From Tabrizicola sp. (GTDB taxonomy: Bacteria; Pseudomonadota; Alphaproteobacteria; Rhodobacterales; Rhodobacteraceae), in NCBI RefSeq assembly GCF_030694085.1, contig NZ_JAUXZE010000056.1, positions 1-64,000 of the forward strand: DNA of 64,000 nt, read 5' to 3'. Numbering within the stretch: position 1 is the stretch's first letter; the number at the start of each line of letters is the position of its first letter. A program made the position numbers and the translations under genes. The notes beneath the pieces were generated by a model. That model ran no database searches. It was given only the letters and a program-made list of their open reading frames with translations, and had not been told where the DNA came from. Positions 1 through 7,474 of the stretch are shown here, piece after piece.

Positions 1-44
1 TGACGTTGCCCCCTCGGCCTAATCCAGTTTGAGGTAGACTCTGG
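1..44 (+). repeat. Left terminal inverted repeat of the IS3 element
   Basis: Begins TGACGTTGCCCCC. Positions 1-13 are the exact reverse complement of 1260-1272, and a second conserved block ending in GACTCTGG (about 37-44) pairs with the right end. It lies just upstream of orfA. Confidence 0.9.
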
Positions 45-64
45 CCCAACCGAGAGGACCAGAG

Positions 65-331
65 ATGAAGCGTAGCAGGTTCACCGAAGATCAGATCATC
101 GGCATTCTGAAGGAGCATGAGGCTGGGGTTTCGGTCGCCGATCTGTGCCGCAAGCACGGCGTCAGCGATGCGACCGTCTACAAGTGGAAGGCCAAGTATG
201 GCGGGATGGATGTCAGTGAGGCGAAGCGGCTGAAGGGGCTCGAGGACGAGAACGCCCGTCTGAAGCGGTTGCTGGCCGATGCGATGCTCGACAACGCCGC
301 GCTGAAGGATCTTCTGGGAAAAAAGTGGTGA
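65..331 (+). CDS. IS3-family transposase OrfA (DNA-binding subunit)
   Basis: An 88-residue helix-turn-helix protein of the HTH_Tnp_1 type. The N-terminal part (about residues 5-45, [16 protein letters not shown] to [10 protein letters not shown]) is the recognition domain. The C-terminal half is a leucine-rich coiled coil ([26 protein letters not shown]) used for oligomerisation. It recognises the terminal repeats and forms the N-terminal part of the full transposase. The ATG follows GAGAGGACCAGAG, a plausible ribosome-binding stretch. The last codons overlap orfB in the -1 frame. Confidence 0.93.
   Translation: MKRSRFTEDQIIGILKEHEAGVSVADLCRKHGVSDATVYKWKAKYGGMDVSEAKRLKGLEDENARLKRLLADAMLDNAALKDLLGKKW
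319..325 (+). other. Candidate programmed -1 frameshift site A_AAA_AAG
   Basis: In the orfA frame the last codons read GGA AAA AAG TGG TGA, which gives a canonical slippery heptamer, A AAA AAG, 4 bases before the orfA stop. The orfB frame is -1 relative to orfA. Slippage here would fuse OrfA to OrfB, which is how IS3 elements are known to make the active OrfAB transposase. The heptamer and frames are seen; the frameshift itself is inferred from the family. Confidence 0.8.
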
Positions 332-1254
332 CGCCCGCCGCGAAGCGGCAAGCGGTCGCGCATCTGGTGGCGGGCCACGGGATGAGCGAGCGGCGGGCGT
401 GCCGGGTGATCGGCTGTTGCCGGATGACCATGCGCTATGAGGCGATCCGGCAAGAGGACCCTGTGCTGCGCGAGCGGCTGAAGGAGCTGGCGCGTGTCCG
501 TCGCCGGTTCGGCTACCGGCGGCTGCATGTCTTCCTGCGCCGCGAGGGGCTTGAGGTGAATCACAAGCGCCTGTTCCGGATCTATCGCGAGGAGCGGCTG
601 CACGTGCGCCGTCGCGATGGACGCAAGCGGGCCATCGGCACGCGGGCCCCGATGGCGCTGCCGCTGATGCCGAACCAGCGCTGGTCATTGGACTTCGTGT
701 CTGACCAGTTGACCGATGGCCGCCGCTTCCGGATCATGACCGTGGTCGACGACTGCACGCGGGAATGCCTCGCCCTCATCGCCGACACGTCCCTGTCCGG
801 CGCACGGGTGGCGCGGGAACTGGCGGCCCTGTTCGAGGTCCGCGGCAAGCCAATGACGGTGGTCAGCGACAACGGGACCGAGTTCACCTCGAACGCTATC
901 CTGACCTTTGCCGATGATCGCAAGATCGACTGGCACTACATCGCGCCCGGCAAGCCGACCCAGAACGCCTTCATCGAGAGCTTCAACGGTCGCCTGCGCG
1001 ACGAGCTTCTGAACGAAACGCTGTTTGCGTCCCTGAACCACGCCCGCGCCACGCTCGCGGCCTGGCGCACAGACTACAACACCGAACGCCCGCACTCCCG
1101 CCTCGGCTGGCAGACACCCGCCGCCTTCGCCCAGACCTTCGCCCTGCAACGGGGCCTGACGCTGCGCAACCCGCAAAGCTCCGCGCCAGCCCCCGTTGCC
1201 CAAACCGCCCAAGCAGGCAAAACTCAAATCCAGAGTCTCGCTCACGCTGGATAA
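325..1254 (+). CDS. IS3-family transposase OrfB (rve/DDE catalytic subunit)
   Basis: The 309-residue reading frame begins at a GTG inside the end of orfA and is probably translated mainly as an OrfAB fusion by -1 frameshifting. An HTH_21-like segment ([17 protein letters not shown]) precedes a retroviral-integrase-type core. The acidic triad is visible as [16 protein letters not shown] and, about 35 residues on, [13 protein letters not shown]. It ends in the typical C-terminus ([19 protein letters not shown]). No internal stop is seen, so the transposase looks intact and the element possibly active. Confidence 0.94.
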   Translation: MVTPAAKRQAVAHLVAGHGMSERRACRVIGCCRMTMRYEAIRQEDPVLRERLKELARVRRRFGYRRLHVFLRREGLEVNHKRLFRIYREERLHVRRRDGRKRAIGTRAPMALPLMPNQRWSLDFVSDQLTDGRRFRIMTVVDDCTRECLALIADTSLSGARVARELAALFEVRGKPMTVVSDNGTEFTSNAILTFADDRKIDWHYIAPGKPTQNAFIESFNGRLRDELLNETLFASLNHARATLAAWRTDYNTERPHSRLGWQTPAAFAQTFALQRGLTLRNPQSSAPAPVAQTAQAGKTQIQSLAHAG

Positions 1255-1272
1255 AAGTTGGGGGCAACGTCA
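1230..1272 (-). repeat. Right terminal inverted repeat of the IS3 element
   Basis: Ends GGGGGCAACGTCA. The outer 13 bp match the left end perfectly, and the inner CCAGAGTC block matches the left inner block. It marks the junction with the interrupted host gene, which resumes at about 1273. Confidence 0.9.
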
Positions 1273-1957
1273 AGCGCACAAGGAGGAAATCGATTCAGCC
1301 AAGTTGGCGATTGCGTTCGAGAGCGAGCACCCTTCCCGTTTTGAGAAGTTCACGGATGGGATCTATCTCAGCGATACAGAAGGACGCCCCACCTACAGCG
1401 TCACCTTCAAGTTCAACGCAAGGGCACATGTCTCGTCCCCGTTCACCGAACGCGCCGCGACGCAGGCTTCTCGCAGATATCTACTTGTGAGCGGACACGG
1501 GGAACTCCGTTCGGTCTGCCGTCTCTACGCGCAAATGGCGGAGAACGAAAACGAGCCCCTTAAGGCCTTCCTGTTTGGCTGGTCTGCAGTTGAGATCCTT
1601 GTGTCAAAAGTGTTTGTCGCATTCGAAAATGAGTTCATGTCACCCCTGCTTGACGGAGCACAGGCCCGACTTCGCCAGAGGTTTCTGAGCCGTGTTCAGG
1701 AGGTAATGAAGGATAAGTATCGTCTTGTCGAGAAATTCACCTGCGTGACCGTCGCGCTGTTTCCCCACTCAGCTGATACGGATGTCGATAGCTATCTCGA
1801 ACAGTTTAAGAGACTTAAGGGGCTGCGGGACAAGTTATTGCACGGTCAAGACGTCCCTGAAGATACCCTGCCAGTCCATGAGCTTGCTGGCCTCCTGCGC
1901 CGCTATGTTCTGGCCTTTCTCGAGAGGACGGCACGATCGTCCGAAGCCTCAGACTAA
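1273..1957 (+). pseudogene. 5'-truncated HEPN-domain (ApeA-like) gene interrupted by the IS
   Basis: The reading frame continues out of the IS right end: ATG at 1196 lies inside the IS, giving a 253-residue chimera of which about 227 residues are host sequence. The C-terminal third contains RDKLLHG, an R-x4-H motif typical of HEPN ribonuclease folds and of ApeA-like proteins, set in a helical context (LEQFKRLKGLRDK then a long final helix). The natural N-terminus is missing, removed by the IS and lying beyond the window edge. The family's usual association with antiphage or RNA-cleaving functions is known; a function for this remnant is not established. It could also be an uncharacterised conserved protein. 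Confidence 0.6.
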
Positions 1958-2255
1958 CCCCAGCCATGTCGACCAGTTTATGTGGGTGATAGAGGTAGCG
2001 TCTGGATGGGTGGTGCGGCCTGCGCTGGCTGTTGATGTTAACGGGAAGGGCCTGGACGAGATGCAGGCATCGCCAGAGCTCAGCGTTGAATTCGAAACAT
2101 GGGGTAAGACGCCTAGTGGTGCCGGGTAGCTTCCAGGATGAAGCAGTGGGCAGTGCCATCCGTTCCGCCCGTTGGGGCATCCCGTGGGGCACTGTCGACG
2201 ATGCCTCCAGAATTCGGATCCAGGGAAGGTTTATGCCACGAACGAAGAGAGAGTT
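1958..2255. other. Gene-free interval between the HEPN remnant and tRNA-Gln
   Basis: About 300 bp with only short, mutually overlapping ORFs on both strands and no convincing start or homology. It may be decayed mobile DNA, given the neighbouring IS and tRNA, but nothing in it can be recognised. Confidence 0.5.
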
Positions 2256-2330
2256 TGGCTGGGGCGCTAGGATTCGAACCTAGGTATGTCGGTACCAAAA
2301 ACCGATGCCTTACCACTTGGCGACGCCCCA
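2256..2330 (-). tRNA. tRNA-Gln(UUG)
   Basis: The reverse strand folds into a cloverleaf. The acceptor stem TGGGGCG pairs with CGCCCCA, followed by discriminator G and an encoded CCA. The anticodon stem TCGGT/ACCGA closes the 7-base loop TTTTGGT with anticodon TTG. The T arm is CTAGG-TTCGAAT-CCTAG. The TGGGG acceptor end is characteristic of bacterial tRNA-Gln. It stands alone, with no adjacent tRNA. Confidence 0.96.
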
Positions 2331-2442
2331 ACCGTGCCGGGGTGTTTAGCGAAGCGGGTGGGGGCGTGCAAGGGGCGAAAGCCGAAAATTTCGACTGCCG
2401 GACACGCCTTGCAGGGGTGGGCGCGGGCGGCTAGGACGGGGC

Positions 2443-3609
2443 ATGATCTGGGACGCACTCATTCTTGGGGCCGGGGCCGCCGGCATGATGGCTGCGATCG
2501 AGGCGGGCCGCCGAGGTCGCAGGGTTCTGGTCATTGACCACGCCAAGGCGCCGGGCGAGAAGATCCGCATCTCGGGCGGCGGGCGCTGCAATTTCACTAA
2601 TCTCGGCATTTCGCCTGAACGATTTCTGTCGCAAAATCCGCGCTTTGCGGTGTCGGCATTGAAGCGGTTCACCCAATGGGATTTCATCGCCCGTATGGAT
2701 GCGGCAGGGATCGCCTGGCACGAAAAGACGCTTGGCCAGCTTTTCTGCGACGGATCGGCCACGCAGGTGGTCCAGATGCTGGTCCGGGACATGGAGCGGG
2801 CCGGGGTGACGCTGTGGCTGGATTGCGCCCTGGGTGACGTCCGGCGGGTGGGCGACAGGTTCGAGGTCGACACTGCGCAAGGGGCGCAGCGGGCGCGGTC
2901 CGTCGTGGTGGCGACGGGGGGGAAGTCGATCCCCAAGATGGGGGCGACGGGCTACGGCTACCGGGTGGCCGAAGCCTTTGGTCTGCCCCTGGTCGAGACC
3001 CGACCCGCGCTGGTTCCGTTGACCTTTGCCGATCACGAACTGGCCTGGATGCGGCCTCTGGCGGGGGTCGCGCTGCCGGCACGGGTCGCGTGCGGTCGCA
3101 CCGGGTTTGACGAGGCGGTGCTATTCACCCACCGGGGGCTGTCCGGGCCGGCGGTGCTGCAGGTCTCTTCCTACTGGCGCGAGGGGGAAGCGATCCATGT
3201 CGATCTGCTTCCCGATCGGGAGGTGGCGGCCGAGCTGCGGGCGGCGCGGGGCAAGGTGGCGCTGCGGACCGTCCTGGGGCGATGGCTGCCCGAGCGGCTG
3301 GCGCGGCACCTGGAAGAGGCGGCGGGGGTGACCGGGACGATGGCGGAGCTGTCGGGCGCGGTGCTGGACCGGGTGGCGGCGGGCATCCGCAACTGGCGGT
3401 TGGTACCGGTCGGGTCCGAGGGCTACCGGACCGCCGAGGTGACGCTGGGGGGCGTCGATACGGCTGCGCTGGACGGCCGGACAATGGCCGCCAAGGCGGT
3501 GCCGGGGCTGTATTTCGTCGGCGAGGTCGTGGATGTGACGGGCTGGCTTGGGGGGTACAACTTCCAGTGGGCCTGGTCTTCGGGGTGGGCTGCCGGTCAG
3601 GACCTGTGA
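2443..3609 (+). CDS. FAD-dependent flavoprotein of the HI0933/BaiN-RdsA (PP_4765-like) family
   Basis: A 388-residue predicted oxidoreductase. The N-terminal dinucleotide-binding motif GAGAAG (residues 8-13) is followed by GEKIRISGGGRCNFTN, the signature of the HI0933-like flavoproteins. A second FAD-contacting segment, VVVATGGKSIPKMGATGYGY, lies mid-protein, and the C-terminus has the conserved GLYFVGEVVDVTGWLGGYNFQWAWSSG ending. Substrate is not known for most members, and names such as aminoacetone oxidase are provisional. ATG at 2443 directly precedes the nucleotide-binding strand, so this start is preferred. It stands alone, downstream of tRNA-Gln on the opposite strand. Confidence 0.9.
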   Translation: MIWDALILGAGAAGMMAAIEAGRRGRRVLVIDHAKAPGEKIRISGGGRCNFTNLGISPERFLSQNPRFAVSALKRFTQWDFIARMDAAGIAWHEKTLGQLFCDGSATQVVQMLVRDMERAGVTLWLDCALGDVRRVGDRFEVDTAQGAQRARSVVVATGGKSIPKMGATGYGYRVAEAFGLPLVETRPALVPLTFADHELAWMRPLAGVALPARVACGRTGFDEAVLFTHRGLSGPAVLQVSSYWREGEAIHVDLLPDREVAAELRAARGKVALRTVLGRWLPERLARHLEEAAGVTGTMAELSGAVLDRVAAGIRNWRLVPVGSEGYRTAEVTLGGVDTAALDGRTMAAKAVPGLYFVGEVVDVTGWLGGYNFQWAWSSGWAAGQDL

Positions 3610-3614
3610 TCGGG

Positions 3615-3635
3615 GGGTGGGCGGATCGCCCACCC
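3615..3635. repeat. Palindromic GGGTGGGCG...CGCCCACCC element, copy 1
   Basis: A 9-bp perfect stem with loop GAT just after the flavoprotein stop, followed by TACG. It shares the core and right arm with a longer palindrome at 57536-57565, which suggests a dispersed REP-like element. It could also act as a transcription terminator, although no T-run follows. Confidence 0.65.
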
Positions 3636-4086
3636 TACGCCTGCGCGTCCACGCTGGACGGATTACTCGCGGCCAATGGAATCAAAGGTTTGGCTGTGGG
3701 CGTCAGGACTTTGTTGTCCTTGTTTTGACGGAGATCCGTCGGAGTCCTATCAGGCTGCGCGTCAACTGAGCCTGCCGGGCAGACGGCTCCGGTCATTCAC
3801 ACAGAACGTGGTGCTGCGGACGGAAGATCAGACCTGGCGCACTCAAAGGGGAGCAGCTGACAGACCGGCATGCCAAACAGCGCAGCGTAGACGGACGCTT
3901 GGGCAGGTCGGGTCGGACTGGCCGGACAGGTCATCGACGTCTCGGGCGGCTGAACCTGCTCGCGGCCCAGCACCACGGTAGCGAGCCGAGACCTGATACA
4001 TCAGTTTCGACCTTCAGGGGCATCGGCGCGATTTGCGAGACCAAGTGTCTGGGTGCGTGCCACAGGGCGAACCCCGAAGTGTGGCC
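3636..4086. other. Gene-free interval before kdsA
   Basis: About 450 bp between convergent genes. Overlapping short ORFs are present on the plus strand but none has a credible ribosome-binding site, domain or consistent coding look. No RNA gene was recognised. Confidence 0.5.
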
Positions 4087-4917
4087 TCAGACCCGCAGGG
4101 GGTCGGCTTTGGCGAGCCGGTCGAAGGCCATCAGGCTTGCGACCAGCGCGGGCATCTGTGCCAGCGGGATCATGTTCGGCCCGTCCGAGGGCGCGCGGTC
4201 GGGGTCCTCGTGCGTCTCGATGAAGACCCCCGCAATTCCCAGGCTGACAGCGGCGCGGGCCATGACCGGTGCGAATTCGCGCTGGCCGCCCGAGGAATTC
4301 CCCTGACCGCCGGGCTGTTGAACCGAATGTGTGGCGTCCATGATCACCGGATAGCCGGTGCGCGCCATGATCGGCAGTGCGCGCATGTCGGCCACAAGGG
4401 TGTTGTAGCCGAAGCTGACCCCTCGCTCGGTCAAAAGGATGCGCTGGTTTCCGGTCGACGCAACCTTGGCGGCGACGTTTGCCATGTCCCAGGGGGCCAA
4501 GAACTGCCCCTTCTTCACATTGACCACGGCGCCGGTTTGCCCGGCGACCAGCAGAAGGTCGGTCTGGCGGCAGAGGAAGGCCGGGATCTGGATCACGTCC
4601 ACAATCGTTGCGGCCTCGCGAGCCTGGCCCGCATCATGGACATCGGTGAGAACTGGCAGCCCCATCGCACGGACGGCCGCGAGGACCTTGAGGCCAGCCT
4701 CCATCCCGAGACCGCGCTTGCCCGTGAGCGAGGTGCGGTTGGCCTTGTCATAGCTGGCCTTGAATACGAACTGCGCGCCCGCAGCATCGCACGCTTCGGC
4801 CATCGCGCCTGCGATCATCTGAGCGTGATCCAGGCTTTCCAGCTGGCATGGCCCGGCGATGACCAGAAGTGGCTGGTCATTGCCGACGGTCAGCGCTCCG
4901 ATTTTCACATCCGTCAT
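4087..4917 (-). CDS. kdsA: 3-deoxy-8-phosphooctulonate synthase (KDO-8-P synthase)
   Basis: A 276-residue cytosolic enzyme that condenses phosphoenolpyruvate with arabinose 5-phosphate to KDO-8-phosphate, a precursor of LPS inner core and of the KDO linker of ABC-exported capsules. Family motifs are clear: IAGPCQLES (about 20-28), KASYDKANRTS, LTDVHD, KKGQF, and ATHSVQQPGGQG near the C-terminus. Cys24 in the GPC motif is the residue that in characterised enzymes marks the metal-dependent class; the E. coli-type metal-independent class has Asn there. It lies 10 bp downstream of the capsule export gene kpsE on the same strand, so co-transcription is likely. Confidence 0.97.
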   Translation of the reverse strand: MTDVKIGALTVGNDQPLLVIAGPCQLESLDHAQMIAGAMAEACDAAGAQFVFKASYDKANRTSLTGKRGLGMEAGLKVLAAVRAMGLPVLTDVHDAGQAREAATIVDVIQIPAFLCRQTDLLLVAGQTGAVVNVKKGQFLAPWDMANVAAKVASTGNQRILLTERGVSFGYNTLVADMRALPIMARTGYPVIMDATHSVQQPGGQGNSSGGQREFAPVMARAAVSLGIAGVFIETHEDPDRAPSDGPNMIPLAQMPALVASLMAFDRLAKADPLRV

Positions 4918-4927
4918 TTACGCGTCC

Positions 4928-6700
4928 CTACGACGAGACCTGTTCCCGCAGGATCGCGGCGGTCATCGAGACCATGAGGTAAATTCCCAGCATGATCAAC
5001 AACGTCACCATCGTGTTTTCGAAGGCGCGGGGGAAGGCAGGCTCATCCGGGGGGATCGGACTGACGGAAAGCGAAAGGTAGCGCACCTGCCGGTTGGCCT
5101 CGACGCGGGCGGTCTCCATCGATTGCAGCGCCTGGGCCAGCAGCATCTGGCGGGTCTGCAGATCGGCTTGGGCGACAAGCAGCTGACCCTGGATCTCGGC
5201 CAGGCTGGTCGAGCCAGCCGAAGTATCGGTCATCCGGGCGCGCAGGTCGGCGACCTCGCTTTCCAGCGTTGCGATGCGCCGTTTTATGGGGTCCATCCGT
5301 GCCTGGTTCGGCTCGGCGTTGGATTCCATCTGTGCCAAGGCCAGTCGTTCCTGGGTAAGCTGGTTCTCAAGCCCGGAAATCTGTCCGACGATCAGCCCGA
5401 CCTCGGTTTCCGAGGACAGGATCTTGAACTTTTCCTGCAGCTCGATGAGCTTCTTCTGCGAGTTGGTCAGCGCGGCCTGCGCGGCCTCGTAGCCCGCCTG
5501 GGCATCGGTCATCTGGTCGGCGCGCAGCCGCTGGGTCAGATGGTCGACCTGTTCTTCGGCATAGGCGATCAGCTGTCTCGACCAGGCCGATGCAACCTGT
5601 GGGTCGGCGGCGATCACATCCATGCGGATCACGCCTTCCGTCGTATCGAACGAGATCTTCAGGAACTTCTTGTAGACCTTGTAGGCCGCTTCCAGGCCGG
5701 CATCGGGGGCCATCCGCTGCAACTGGTCGATCTGCGCGTCCTGGAAGTGGCTCCGAAAGCCCAGGTCTTCGTCCAGCCGCCCCATCGCCTCACGCGACTG
5801 CAGATAGCCCTGCACGGCAATCGAATCCTGCGATGTTGCGAAAGCAGTGCCGGAAAAGAGCCCGCCCATCGACCCGCCGCCACCGCTGGGGCCGGCCTGC
5901 TGGATCACGAACTCCGAGCGCACCGAATACATCGGTGTCGCCATCATGTAGAAATACCAGCCTGCCAGAATCGTGGGCAGAAGGACGAAGGCAAAAAGCC
6001 GCGCTCCCAGAAGGGCGAGGCGGCGACGGCGGCGGCGCGCGATGTCCTGCTGCATGCGCAGGATTTCGGCGGCCTGGTTCACTTCGGCGCGCTGCTCGGT
6101 CGAGGGCAGTGCTATGGGCTTGGCCTTCTTTGGCAGTTGCACAACGTCGCCGGGCAGGCGGGCGATCTCGCGCCCTGGCTCGCGCCCTGGCTCACGTCCC
6201 GGCTCGCGGGGTTCGGCCTGTGGGAAACCCGGCTGCGGCTGCGGATGCACGCCCGGCGTCACTACGTCGGGGGATGGGGTGACCACGCGCAGGATCGACG
6301 CGCGCGAAAAGGGATCGACCCCGGCTTCGCGCAGCAGGCGGACGGCATCAGCCTCTGACGTCGGGGAAAGGTGGCTGCGCTGCGCCACAAGCATGGCCCG
6401 GCGCAACTGTCGTTCGGTCAGGCCTTCGGTCAGGATCGCGGCATTGACGCGGGTGATCTCTTCGGGCGTGACAGCGCGGGCGACGGGTTCGGCCGAAGCG
6501 ACGCCGGCGGGAGGCGCAGGCTCTGGTTCAGGGGTCTGGGTGCGGCTGGCGGCCTGATCCTCGGGCCGGCGGAAGTCCATGTTGCCAAAGCCGTCATCCT
6601 GGTTGTCGAACAGCTGGCCGCTGCTTCCTGCGTCCGGCGGGACGGCGGAACGGTCCACCGGGCGGGTGTTGTAGCGCGGAACCTTAGGCGTCGTAGTCAT
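4928..6700 (-). CDS. kpsE: Capsule polysaccharide export inner-membrane protein, KpsE/Wzz-like
   Basis: About 590 residues from the ATG at 6700; the ORF track extends further, but that part overlaps kpsT coding sequence. A long proline-rich, probably cytoplasmic N-terminus (about 1-230) contains three to four PGRE repeats. A first transmembrane segment (LFAFVLLPTILAGWYFYMM) leads to a periplasmic region with long coiled-coil helices, and a final transmembrane helix (TLLIMLGIYLMVSMTAAIL) sits near the C-terminus. This matches polysaccharide co-polymerase/KpsE proteins that couple the ABC exporter to the outer membrane. It overlaps the upstream kpsT by 17 bp and precedes kdsA. Confidence 0.85.
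   Translation of the reverse strand: MTTTPKVPRYNTRPVDRSAVPPDAGSSGQLFDNQDDGFGNMDFRRPEDQAASRTQTPEPEPAPPAGVASAEPVARAVTPEEITRVNAAILTEGLTERQLRRAMLVAQRSHLSPTSEADAVRLLREAGVDPFSRASILRVVTPSPDVVTPGVHPQPQPGFPQAEPREPGREPGREPGREIARLPGDVVQLPKKAKPIALPSTEQRAEVNQAAEILRMQQDIARRRRRRLALLGARLFAFVLLPTILAGWYFYMMATPMYSVRSEFVIQQAGPSGGGGSMGGLFSGTAFATSQDSIAVQGYLQSREAMGRLDEDLGFRSHFQDAQIDQLQRMAPDAGLEAAYKVYKKFLKISFDTTEGVIRMDVIAADPQVASAWSRQLIAYAEEQVDHLTQRLRADQMTDAQAGYEAAQAALTNSQKKLIELQEKFKILSSETEVGLIVGQISGLENQLTQERLALAQMESNAEPNQARMDPIKRRIATLESEVADLRARMTDTSAGSTSLAEIQGQLLVAQADLQTRQMLLAQALQSMETARVEANRQVRYLSLSVSPIPPDEPAFPRAFENTMVTLLIMLGIYLMVSMTAAILREQVSS
6167..6202 (-). repeat. 12-bp tandem repeat in kpsE encoding PGRE units
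   Basis: Three consecutive 12-bp units (CTCGCGCCCTGG, the same again, then CTCACGTCCCGG on the plus strand) and a partial fourth encode consecutive Arg-Glu-Pro-Gly units in the linker before the first membrane helix. In-frame tandem repeats of this sort can vary in copy number among strains. Confidence 0.8.
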
Positions 6701-7340
6701 AAAGGCGTTTCGCTTCTTCCAGGGTCTCGAACTGATAGAGCTTGCCATTCCGCAACACGGCGGCCGTGCGGCAAAATTTCTCAAGCGTCTTCGGTGAGTG
6801 CGAGACGATGACGACGGTCGAGCGTTTCAGCCGCTCTTGCAGGATGTTGCCAGCCTTGCGGTTGAACTCGACATCAGCGGTAGCGGGCATGCCTTCGTCG
6901 ATCAGGTAGATGTCAAATTCGATCGAAAGAAGCAGCGCAAAGGAGAACCGCCCGCGCATGCCCGAGGAATAGGTAGCGAGCGGCATTTCGAAATATTCGC
7001 CAAGTCCGCAGACCCAGCGGCAGAAGCTTTCGACATAGTCGGGGTCCAGGCCGTAGAGCCGGGCAATGTAGCGGCAGTTTTCCTTGGCCGAATGCTTGTT
7101 GTTGACGCCCCCCATGAACCCAAGGGGAAAGGACACGCGCGAGGTCTTGCGGATCGTGCCTTCGTCGGGCTTCTCCAGGCCTGCCATCATGTTGATGATC
7201 GTGGTCTTGCCGGTGCCGTTTCCGGCGAGGATGCCCAGCGAATTGCCCAACTCGACGCGAAACGAGGCGCGGTCAAGGATCACCTTGCGCTGCGTTCCCG
7301 TCCAGAAAGATTTCGATACGTCCCGGAACTCGATCATCAT
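6684..7340 (-). CDS. kpsT: Capsule polysaccharide ABC transporter ATP-binding protein, KpsT-like
   Basis: A 218-residue ATPase energising export of capsular polysaccharide across the inner membrane. Visible motifs are Walker A GNGTGKTT (about 39-46), a signature-like YSSGMRGRFSFALLLS in place of the standard LSGGQ, Walker B DIYLIDEG, and H-loop IVSHSP. The short length and SSGMRGR signature are typical of polysaccharide-type (KpsT/Wzt) ATPases. Either of two adjacent ATGs (7340 or 7337) could be the start. No KpsM permease is next to it in this window, so its membrane partner must be encoded elsewhere. First gene of a kpsT-kpsE-kdsA run. Confidence 0.88.
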   Translation of the reverse strand: MMIEFRDVSKSFWTGTQRKVILDRASFRVELGNSLGILAGNGTGKTTIINMMAGLEKPDEGTIRKTSRVSFPLGFMGGVNNKHSAKENCRYIARLYGLDPDYVESFCRWVCGLGEYFEMPLATYSSGMRGRFSFALLLSIEFDIYLIDEGMPATADVEFNRKAGNILQERLKRSTVVIVSHSPKTLEKFCRTAAVLRNGKLYQFETLEEAKRLYDYDA

Positions 7341-7474
7341 GGCCTCGGCGCCCGTAGATCGGGCGTCTTTCTCTTGCTACGGCCATATCGTTAACATTGG
7401 GTTTGTGGCCTTTAAAGGGCCGAGAACGGAAAGACGGCCATCTGTGCCGGTTGCGCCGGGTCAGAGGCGCCGGG

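Larger units (their letters stand above)
1..1272 (+). mobile_element. Complete IS3-family insertion sequence (IS407-like group)
   Basis: A 1,272-bp element bounded by inverted repeats, with TG at the left tip and CA at the right tip as in IS3 elements. The outer 13 bp are a perfect inverted match (TGACGTTGCCCCC at the left, its complement at 1260-1272), and imperfect similarity continues for about 43 bp. Inside are two overlapping ORFs in the usual orfA/orfB arrangement. The element starts exactly at base 1, so the left flank and the target duplication cannot be checked. This is typical of a contig that broke at a repeated IS. The element interrupts the gene to its right. Confidence 0.93.
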
